Of a stretch of 64,000 nt of DNA, positions 11,935 through 20,556 are shown piece by piece. The first letter of the stretch is position 1. Every line of letters starts with the position of its first letter. This DNA comes from Cantharellus purpuraceus (taxonomy: Eukaryota; Basidiomycota; Agaricomycetes; Cantharellales; Hydnaceae): NCBI GenBank assembly GCA_025174535.1, contig JALBUN010000045.1, positions 2,976,001-3,040,000 of the forward strand, in the 5' to 3' direction. The translations under genes were made by a program, and so were the position numbers. The notes under the pieces are model-generated. The model did no database searches, was not told the origin of the DNA, and worked only from the letters and a program-made list of their open reading frames with translations.

Positions 11935-12104
11935 ACGCTGGCGGAGTTGGACTGTCAGGGTGGTTTGATATACATCCTCGATGTGTCCTGGCTCGTCACC
12001 GGTCACCTCCTCCTCTACCTCCATGGCAGCTTCTAGCTCATGCACCTGCTCTTCCACTTCCTTCAGCCTCGTGGCCTCCATCACGGCTGCAAGCTCCTTG
12101 ACCT

Positions 12105-12495
12105 GCCTCCTCCTCCTCCTTCCATCTCCACTCTGCCTCCTCCTCCTCCTTCCATCTCCACTCTGCCTCCTCCTCCTCCTTCCATCTCCACTCTGCCTCC
12201 TCCTCCTCCTTCCATCTCCACTCTGCCTCCTCCTCCTCCTTCCATCTCCACTCTGCCTCCTCCTCCTCCTTCCATCTCCACTCTGCCTCCTCCTCCTCCT
12301 TCCATCTCCACTCTGCCTCCTCCTCCTCCTTCCATCTCCACTCTGCCTCCTCCTCCTCCTTCCATCTCCACTCTGCCCTCCTCCTCCTCCTTCCATCTCC
12401 ACTCTGCCTCCTCCTCCTCCTTCCATCTCCACTCTGCCTCCTCCTCCTCCTTCCATCTCCACTCTGCCTCCTCCTCCTCCTTCCATCTCCGCTCC
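12105..12495. repeat. 30-bp minisatellite, about 13 units
   Basis: Perfect tandem units of CTGCCTCCTCCTCCTCC plus TTCCATCTCCACT (30 bp) fill 12105-12495. One extra C near 12377 gives a 31-bp unit. Being a multiple of three, the array is open in several frames. On the coding (minus) strand it specifies decapeptides such as WRWKEEEEAE, or in the other frames GGGGG- and RRRRR-containing ones. It lies inside the coiled-coil ORF. Near-perfect identity of the units points to recent slippage expansion. Confidence 0.93.
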
Positions 12496-12716
12496 TCTTC
12501 TTCTTCCTTCCATTGGGCCAGGAGCAACTGCTCAAGCTCAGCCACACTCATACTTGCTAAGGGGTTTGACATCATTGAGGATAAGACCTCAAACATGCCC
12601 CTCCTTTTATATGTCTCCAGACCCCCAGTATAACTCTGACTGTGCCCAACCATCTCACCTATTCAAAATCCATGGACATGAGGCCTCGAGGGCTCGGCCT
12701 TAAATGGAGAGATACT

Positions 12717-13140
12717 GTTATGACTATATTCATTAACACCCAGATCCCTGTCCAATCCACTCAGATCCCCATTCAATCCACTCAGATCCCTGTGCACATG
12801 AAATCTATACTCCATTTGGAAACCATCATGTCTCATCAGACTTAGGACCTAGACATGATTGGATATTCAAACTGGGGAATGGAGTCCCCAGTAGTATGAC
12901 TTAAATACATATTTGAAATCTAATAATAATTACTCCAGTGATGGGTCTCCAAGGCCAACGGCCTATGGTGATGGTGATGCATCAATCGGAACCAGAGGTA
13001 GATGAGTGAGATCAATTGTGACAATTGGACAGATAAACCAAAGCCACCTAAGTTGTATTCTGTCTCTGAAATCTCAGACACCAGTACTAGTGAGGGTGCA
13101 GCCCATAAGCTGAAGCCAAGTCTGTTCTGATCACCACGAC
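12717..13140 (+). repeat. Possible LTR remnant starting TGTTATGAC
   Basis: The sequence TGTTATGACTATATTCATTA at 12717, followed by CCCAGATCCC, recurs in divergent form on the minus strand from about 17152. Both begin with TG, so they could be 5' ends of the same LTR family in opposite orientation. A 21-bp motif (CAGATCCC..., ATCCACT) is repeated two to three times at 12738-12795. The right boundary is not visible, so the end given is only where the gag-like sequence begins to be plausible. No host gene is recognisable in this stretch. Confidence 0.35.
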
Positions 13141-13489
13141 CCACTCCAACTCCAATGCTGTCTCAGTCATGACCTGATTCTGACCCTAAACTCTGACCTC
13201 CCATTGGACCTAGTGCATAACACAATGCCTGTCACTGGGAACACCACTCCAAGGTCTCCTGTGAGAATTTGACTAACACCAAGTTGGTCAAGCCAAGGAT
13301 TGCAACAAGGCAACCTAATCAACCTCAAAAGCAAAGGCTCACTTGGCCAATGCTACAGAGGATAAGTCTGATGCCAAGATGACAGACTCAAAAAAATAGT
13401 AAGCAGTTCTCTAGCCTCTGCACAGACTGAGAACTGCACTGCTACTCTCCATGCAACAAACAAAGTCTGCCTGAGCACATCCACTCTTT

Positions 13490-14331
13490 TCCACTCTGAC
13501 TCCCTCACCATCCTCATTCACTCTGACTCCAGTTCTACCCATTGTTTCCTTGACTCCTGTTTTTCTGATCTACATAAACTCCATACATACCCCATAACTC
13601 CTATTCCACTCTGATTATTTGATGGCACTACTAATGCTGTTATTTCACAAGCTATAGATCTGTCTATCTGTTTTTCCGTTGGAGAAATCCAGACCCTTAC
13701 ATTCTATGTTACTCTGCTTGATTCCAGCTGTTCTGTGGTCCTCAGACATAATTGGCTCATCTGCTACAATCTGTTGATTGACTGGGCATTGGGCCATATC
13801 ACATTTCATTCTCCAGTACAGGCTGTGTCATCCCCAATGTCACCAGCAACCATAGATGCAAAATTATCTTTCACCCTCACTGACTCCACTCCAATAGATA
13901 CTCTGGCTATCCCTCTGACCATATCAATGGTGGACACTACAGTCTTTGCCTGACTAAGCAAACTGGATGGATTCCAAATGTTCCAGGTCCACCTCTCTGA
14001 TCTGATCCTTCTTGCTGCACACTCCTCTCAATCTGCTCCTCTGGACCTATCTATGGCTCCTAAAGAGTATCACAACTTTGCTGATGTATTCAGCAAGTCC
14101 AGAGCTGACTCCTTAGTGGAACATCAACTGTATGATCTCAAGATTGAGTTGGACAACAACTCTGTTCCTCTACTCTCTATCCCAAAAAGAGCTACTTGCC
14201 CCACAAACATTTATAGATGAGAACTTGGCCACAGGCTTCATCTGCCCATCCCTATCCCCCCACAGGGCCCCAGTTCTATTTGTCCACAAGAAAGATAGAT
14301 CACTCCATCTATGTGTGAAGCACTCCATATG
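13490..14331 (+). pseudogene. Ty3/gypsy protease and N-terminal RT, broken (gypsy-III)
   Basis: Plus-strand fragments of a retroviral-type aspartic protease: SDSSSTHCFLDS near 13520-13555 stands where D-S-G-S/A is expected, so the catalytic glycine is replaced. LRHNWLICYNLLIDW, the usual LG/HNWL region, lies near 13740. The linker to RT (PKEYHNFADVFSKSRAD, 14069-14110) and the RT fingers (QTFIDENLATGFICPS, LFVHKKD) reach 14331. The stop at 13612-13614 stands where PLRLFDG-type sequences have Arg. The fragment ends abruptly at R copy F. Confidence 0.8.
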
Positions 14332-14710
14332 GTGTAAAGCAGTTGCTAGACTACTTCATATACCATTGTTACCCACTTCAGAGTGTCACTGGTTGGATGG
14401 TTGAATTCATCCACCTACTTCCTCTAGCCTCTAAGTGCATTCCCTTCTTTTTGGAATATCAGGACCTCTAAGCATCTGTGAACTCTAGACTCTGGAAGTT
14501 CTATTCATTCCCTGCTGCTAAGAAATATATTACCTTCCTGCATATAGTTTGCATTGACCATTACAAGGGATTGTAATCAAAGTACAAATGTTAAATTGCC
14601 TCTGGAGTTGTACTGCAGTAGGATTTGATATTCTTCTCAGCTGTTCATTTCATAGAGTTGTGATGATTTAGAGTTTGCCCTAACACCATAATTTTGCAGG
14701 TTCCAAAACA
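14332..14710 (-). repeat. R-family repeat, copy F (5' ~380 bp only)
   Basis: Minus-oriented fragment beginning TGTTTTGGAACC at 14710 and stopping inside a 30-bp imperfect palindrome of the repeat (GTGTGAAG...CTTCACAC). The adjoining pol sequence contains its own GTGTGAAG at 14313, so the break may be a microhomology or hairpin-mediated deletion. It separates a plus-strand protease/RT piece from a minus-strand gag piece, i.e. the junction joins two different elements. Confidence 0.75.
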
Positions 14711-15783
14711 GCCTTGGCTTTGGAGCTCTTGTTGGACTTGTTGTCCATCATGGCTGCACAAGCCTTTGTAGCTGCAGAGGTAGATTTCAGACATTCCTTG
14801 GCAATATGACCTACTCATCCACAGAAGAGACAGAGATTCTGCACAATTCAATATTGTTGTTCCTGTGGAGTAAGTTTACCATCTTTAACAAGCTTGGTAG
14901 AGAGGTCAGGGGTCTGCTTTGGAGTTCCAGAAGTGTGGTGGGGGTGGACATGGAGTTTCTAGATTTACTGGAGTTAGGCTGCTTCTTGTTGTTACTGCCC
15001 TTGGTGTCGGAGAATGAAGTGGACTTGCCCTTGTCATGGGACTTGTCCTGGTTCTTGCCCAAGGAGGTCTCACAAGCTACCCTGGAGTGTTGTTCCCAAT
15101 AACAAGCATTGAACTAGAGTCTGGAGTTTGGATAGGGTGATGGGTTTGCCAACTCTGGCAACTTCATCCCTGATCTGGGGTGGAAGACCATTGTATAATT
15201 GATGTTGTAGTGCAGTGTTTCCCCATTAGACACAAGCAGCTAGTCAATTGAACTCAACTAGATACTTGGTGATCCTCTGGTTATCATGCATATGGAGATT
15301 CTCAAGTTTGGCCTTGGTCATGGGGTCCAAAGTTGCTCTTCAACTCAGACATGAACTTGGAGTAGTTGTCTAGCCATGAGGCTTCAGAATCTGAGGTCAG
15401 GGTAGGTTTGAACCAATTAGTTCCCTTAAGATAAGATAGAGCATAAGTAACTTTAGCACTATCATTGGAGAACACATCAGGTTGGTCACAGAAATTGAGG
15501 GTACATTGGGTAAGGAATGGCTGGAGTTTGTGGATATCAGATCCATCATAGGTGTCTGGTTCTTGGACCTTGATCCAAGCAGAGGACTTCTTCAGAGACA
15601 ATGTGGAGTTAGCCAACATACTGAGGGCTTCCACAAGGTTAGAGATGGGAATGGATGAGGGACTGGCTGGAGGAGTGCCTTTCTGGAATTCAGATACTGT
15701 GACTTCTCCAGGGACTTCCTCAATGGAGGCAGGTTGGATTCCCATGTGGATGGAGGTTTGAGTACATCAGGGGGGCATGACAA
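14711..15783 (-). pseudogene. Ty3/gypsy gag with CCHC knuckle, broken
   Basis: Minus-strand gag. The capsid-like region (15302-15745) has KVTYALSYLKGTNWFKP and ELKSNFGPHD, typical of gypsy gag retrotransposon domains. Low-complexity S/K-rich sequence (14811-15062) follows. A zinc knuckle reads CLFCG, stop, VGHIAKEC (near 14790-14835), i.e. C-x2-C-x4-H-x4-C with a TGA (14815-14817) inside. The frame also breaks between 15100 and 15300. It encodes the structural RNA-binding protein of the element and is dead here. The segment is joined at 14710 to R copy F. Confidence 0.8.
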
Positions 15784-17223
15784 TCAAGGGTGTCAAGTTT
15801 GTATATACTGTTAAGTGCAGAGGTGGTATTCAAGGAGTAATCAGAGTTGGATGCTAGGAGAAGTGGAAGAGGTGACATTACTGTTTCCAGATCAACCAGA
15901 GACAGGAAGGTTCAATCACTATTGTGTCAGATCAAGTAGACTTGGCTTCAACTTATGTGTTATGTCCTCTTGGATTGTTGGTCCAGTATTTCAGAGTTTG
16001 AAGGTATGGAGTTGGATCTGTTGATTATGCAATAAGGGGAGATAAGGAGATAGGGGAGAAGGGGGAAAAGGAGCACATAGGGGCTCAGGAGGTCAAGGAG
16101 AGGGTAGGAAAGTGAGGGGAAACAGTTAAAAGGGAAGGGGAGAAGCCCCTGTAACCTCCACACCCATTGGACCATTCTCCTAATTTTGTTTTTTATTTCA
16201 TCAGTTTTCCCTTTATTGGCTCCACCCCTATTTTGTTTTTATTACATGTCTCTATCCCATGATTCACATGACACAGAACTTTTATCACAAGCTTCTAGGA
16301 CTCATATATTGTATAAAACACATCTAGCTAGATATTAAATAAACCAGAGAATTTTCTCTCACTTGTTTTTCTTATCTGTGTCTGAACACTTTGTTTCTGG
16401 AATAACTCCAGAATGAACTTGAATCTTGTCAAACCTTTGCATACTCTTTTAGAGTATTGCAGCATTTACTTAATCCCAGTTTACAAAGCCTGAACTTCAC
16501 TGGTTGATTTTATATTAAGCATTTAATCATATTTGAGTTATCTGCTCCTGATCCCTGCTCAAACTGTCAATATCTAAATGAGGACCCCACTGAATCTCAT
16601 CATACTTTGCAAGAGGATACTTCTGAAGCATATTTTGAATTCTACTGTGCATACATCCAGTTCCCATCACTCCCACAATTGCTATTTGAAGTCTATTCCC
16701 CACAGGCCCCCAGCAAGGTGAAATTCTCAACAGGATCAATGACCTGGAGTTCAATTTGTCAAGAAGGGACTGGGCTAGCAACCAAGAAGATGTGGAGGTC
16801 AAACTTAGTCAATATACAAACTGCTGTAACATACAGAGAATATCCTGTATAAGTATCTAAAGAATTGAATGAAAAACTAAAGTAGTAGAACAATAGACTG
16901 GATATGGAGTACAACATGGAAAGGAGTTCAGAGTTTGAACTTAAGTCTGAAACAATATTAATCAATATAAAAGGTAATGTAACCCATATCAAGGAAACTA
17001 CTTATCAAGAGAACAATAAATGGAGTTTGGAGTAAGCAGAGATGGAGTTGGTTGTCATAGAGTAGAAGGAGATGAAGTTGGAGGAACTGGAGATTGGACC
17101 TGGTGTTACAGGATGAGTGGGGATCTGGGCATAATTGAATATGGTCATAACACCCCTGAGGCACTGAATTTCAAACATGTCTTTGTTACAATATATAGCC
17201 ACAAAACAATACAGGCAGTAAGC
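15784..17223. other. Non-coding transposon-derived region
   Basis: No gene is recognised. A purine-rich stretch (16040-16146) ends AAAGGGAAGGGGAGAA just before TGTAACCTCC (16148). It is followed by a TATA-like TTGTATAAAACAC (16312) and AATAAA (16338), so a degenerate plus-oriented LTR is possible. From 17152 leftwards the minus strand begins TGTTATGACCATATTCA, matching 12717. Both are decayed and neither boundary is secure. Confidence 0.4.
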
Positions 17224-18717
17224 TCAATTCATGGACTCAATCACCTGGGGCTCAATGAGTAATGAAATTGGGGGCATGGCATGAACCATTTTCCCAAGCC
17301 GCTCCAATGCCTCATGGGCATTCATTCGCAACTCTGGGTCAGGGCAACATAAATCACTGATCCCTTCATCAATATCCTGGATTGTGGTCTATACAGAGAC
17401 TGGTTAGAACTCGTACAAGTATTTTAGCAGGATGCACACCCTAAAGCCTTTAAAGCTTGTACCTAGTTGCCATACATCTAACTTGAACGGGCAGTACTCG
17501 TGATCAGGATTCATAATCTCAGGTGCCAGTGGACGAGAATACATCCTGGGATCAAGGAAAGAGGCTCCAAGAGGGTATCCTCTGGAGATGCGCTGCACAG
17601 GAGAACATTCTGCAGGAAACTCTACAGCCGCTTCAAAGTCGATGAGGTACACGCGGGGACGAGAGACCGGCACTGTCATGGTAAGCATGGACTCAGGTTG
17701 CCATTGGACGAGAAAATTGTCGTGGAATGCATCCTATAAAGTGGGATGAGTCAATAGAATTATTCTCCAAAGAGATACACAACCCACTCGATGAGCAATG
17801 TTTGATGCGTGAATGAAAGCGAGTGCCTAGAGTTTGGAGGTGCGGTGTCCAAAGATCATGACATGGATCCACAAACATCAAAGCTCTCACCTCGAGTGCC
17901 TGCAGCAGCATGTCCAGCACGTCCCCAACTGAGTTTTTCGGCCAGTAACCAAATGCACACTCCATTGTCCCTCCCACTAATGGAAAAAGGCCGAAGATAA
18001 TATCCTCAAATTGGAATTCGGAGAGGAGAGGAAGGGTATGGTTATCGCTAAAAAGGCTCCGAGGTCCCATGGCAATGTTTCTAAGTATTTTTAAATGGTC
18101 ATGCCCTTCGTTTCTGACAACCAGAACGCGAACAGTCACATCGTGACCATCACGCGTGCGCATGACACGTGTGAGAGCATTCTAGTCCAAAATAAGTTAT
18201 TGCACTCGTGAAGCCAAATGAACGAAACGAACGGTATACATGAATCTTCCTAGCCGACGGGCACCGCCTGTCCCCTCAACTCCCTTATTCGATAAGGCGT
18301 ATCCAAATCCACTTGACGGTACAAATTCAGTTGGAGATTTGAGCATGGATGGGAAGTTCACAGGCCACGGGGTGAGCCCTGCTTTTCGGAAGACTGCATG
18401 CAAAGGCTCCCAAATCCTCTCTTCATCCTCGTGTTTTCTTCCAGGTGCTCTCCAAAAATCAAGGTCATTGGGAAGCTTTGAGGAGATGGCATTAAGTTAA
18501 CCTTCGTGTCCAGTGAAGTACAGGCGAAAGTCGCGCACCATACTTTTTCTCGTATGTTGCTTTTTTGGAGAGAGACCCTACCTGCTGCAGAGCTGGCTCT
18601 AGTAGTAGTCCAAAAGAAACTGAGAATGGCGAATCCGCTCAATCCTCCTAGAAGCCCCATAGCAGCCAGATTAGCCAGTGAAGTTGATGTGATGGCGGTA
18701 TGATAAGAGAGTGTCAT
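17224..18717 (-). CDS. Membrane-anchored protein kinase-like protein
   Basis: Predicted exons (minus): 18717-18544, 18475 to about 18230, about 18170-17891, 17826-17788, 17733-17440, 17388-17224. The protein starts MTLSYHTA and has one hydrophobic segment (LAAMGLLGGLSGFAILSFFW) near residues 18-40, i.e. a signal anchor. The kinase C-lobe is readable after splicing: ALAFIHASNIAHR (39-nt exon 17788-17826) joins DAFHDNFLVQW to give an HRD loop with the invariant Asn. YLIDFEAAVEF stands in the DFG position, with E for G. Then come LAPEIM, DVWQLG and DPELRMNAHEALERL. An orthodox Gly-loop and VAIK lysine are not obvious. It belongs to a divergent basidiomycete kinase-like group. Activity is uncertain, and the second intron could not be placed exactly. 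Confidence 0.72.
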
Positions 18718-20556
18718 ACTGTATCTGAAAGCGAGCGCTCTTGCAGAACGATAGTGACTTTGACTCTATCTAGAGGGCAAAGTGCGCTGAAGTTTGCTTC
18801 CGTTCTCGCGTGCAGACTTGGGCGAATTTTCGCATGCACTTGAAGTTACAGTCGAAACCCCCATAAACCATACCCTTCCGGAGGCAGCCGAGACCAGGTT
18901 ATTAGGGTGTGTTCTCTCCGTTACTTTGTGTGACTTTGACCGCCCCACAGTTTTCCCTCCACGGTTGTATGCGGTACAAGTGCACGAGAACCTGCACTAG
19001 AAGCCTCGAATATGTTGGTCATGCAAGTCGTGCATCACGCGCGAGGATCATATATCCCATCGGGATGAAAACTAAAAGATGTCACTGTACTGTTCCTGTC
19101 CGATCTTACCCTATAGACTACGATTTCATCTACATGTTGCTCTTGGATCTCTTTTCTCGCGCTTCATTTGTATGATAACGTATGTTGCTAGTCATAAACA
19201 TTTGCATAATCTTTCATCTTAGGAAAAGCTCGTGACAACTGAATGATGTGTAGTAGGAGAGCCTTCAGTACTCGGGCGACCTGAGGTGCTTTGTTCATTC
19301 ATAGCGCACATCATGAAGGAGCGGTCGATGACACAGGATCTCTGCAGAGTGGACATAACCCTCAAACACACTACGATTTGAGCGGTATCACTCACTCCGT
19401 AGTTGTGCATTGATCTTCAAAAGGTATGGCGTAGCTTCCATCATGAAACATGAGCTTCAGCCGTGGCTAGATAGTGACGGTGACAATAATGCATGAAGGA
19501 CGGAATGAACTTCACGTTGCCCGACGCTGTGTATCAGAGCGCTGCTTACCCCGAACCGACTCTGTATGACAGCGATGAACTTTCCTACGTAGTCAGATCC
19601 GTTGACATTCATTTTTACGTTGGAATTCTATACCACAAGTATGCAGACGTTCGTATGAGTGCTTGCTAGGCCGATCTAGGGCAATCCCTGTACTCACCGA
19701 CCATTTGACCGAGGGAGCCTGGCCTGAACTTGAGGTTGATAATGGAGTAAAATACCGTTGCGGCTGCTGGGGTTATGAATCTAGTATGAGGGTGAGATCA
19801 CAAATGAGCATTACCATGCTGCAGATACCACGTTGAATGATTGAGAACTTGGTAGTTGGCTGCGCATGGACTGAGACTGTCTTCCTGTTATAATGTTTCA
19901 ACTTACTGTTATCTCTGCTATAGTGGGGTTCGGTGCTTGGAAGCTGTCATGTCATGTCAGCACACTAATATCTAGTAGAACCAGGTCAATTCAAATGGCT
20001 ATCAGCTACAGGATGAGGCAGAAGTTCGAGCTTTCAGCCTGAGAACTGTAGTACTTCGGTCCGACCGTAGCCTTTCCATATCGGATGCCATCGCGGCCAT
20101 CGCCTGATTCACCTGGCAAGGGGGTGTTCTCCTTGTGTGAACCGCTGAGATCAGTCATGGGAGGCGGCCGCGTGGCTGGTGTAACGACCCGGCTCGCCTG
20201 AACCTGACCCTTCAATTTTGTAGAGCCCGGGTATGTTTTACGGCCTTGTAAATTATGGGTTATCTTTCTTCTACACTAGTCTTTGCATGATACTCTAACC
20301 TAGAGTGATGATGTTGCCAAGTGCACATACAATTATAAAAGCCTAATCAACATACAAGCTCAAGCCTCACACATGCTTCCGTTTGGTCAGTACCGTGTAG
20401 AGTTGCACTACATACACCAAGGAATACGCCTTCGTGACGATATATAATTTATGGTAAATCCAAGAGCAATACCGCCTAGAATGCATTAGAAGTTGCTGCC
20501 AGCGCAAGATCTAATTGCTACACAGCCAATCCTCATCAGTACACATTGACCACACA
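18718..20556. other. Intergenic, nothing recognised
   Basis: About 1.8 kb between the kinase start and the 3' end of the SH3/RA gene. Only short ORFs without family resemblance are present (for example 20006-20215 minus). It must contain the kinase promoter near 18720-18800. No repeat shared with the rest of the window was noticed. Confidence 0.5.

Larger units (their letters stand above)
9169..11998 (-). mobile_element. LTR-like unit U, outer copy 1 (interrupted)
   Basis: A 1.4-kb unit in minus orientation. Its end GACGAGCC side (complement) is at 11998 and its end TGTCGGTTTGC is at 9169. It is flanked by CCGG at 9165-9168 and 11999-12002. It is split at 10507/11939 by an inverted second copy (10508-11934), producing a near-palindrome of about 2.8 kb. 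Read in its own direction it starts TGACGAGCCAGG and ends AACCGACA, i.e. TG..CA. It contains a 109-codon ORF followed by a TATA box, as a U3-promoter-R arrangement would. It inserted into the coiled-coil ORF with the frame preserved on both sides. Confidence 0.88.
7570..12653 (-). pseudogene. Coiled-coil, cysteine-rich repeat-associated ORF, split by two insertions
   Basis: One reading frame can be followed on the minus strand through 12002-9169-side flanks and 8330-9130, then 8084-8326, then 7570-7717, once the insertions at 9169-11998 (unit U) and 7718-8079 (solo LTR) are taken out. The N-terminal part (MSNPLASMSVAELEQLLLAQ) leads into an E/K-rich tract expanded as a 30-bp minisatellite. 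An acidic and coiled-coil middle follows, then a cysteine cluster starting CDLC and including SCDCC (8400-8470), then a Q/K-rich tail. One in-frame TGA at 8330 and a 1-bp slip near 12377 break it. R copy C truncates the C-terminus at 7569. I do not recognise a function. The layout resembles multi-copy ORFs that accompany retroelements in agaric genomes. Confidence 0.6.

Noticed and set aside
12105..12495. CRISPR array
   Set aside because: The repeats are directly adjacent without spacers, within a eukaryotic retroelement ORF; it is a minisatellite.
11981..12703. Plus-strand ORF of 240 codons rich in Leu/Pro/Ser
   Set aside because: Produced by the 30-bp minisatellite, which keeps several frames open; the non-repeat ends match the minus-strand coiled-coil ORF instead.
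18576..18581. First kinase intron starting at GTAGGG (18581)
   Set aside because: Splicing there runs into TAA in the next exon; using GTATGG (18543) to AG (18476) keeps the frame and a usual 68-bp intron.
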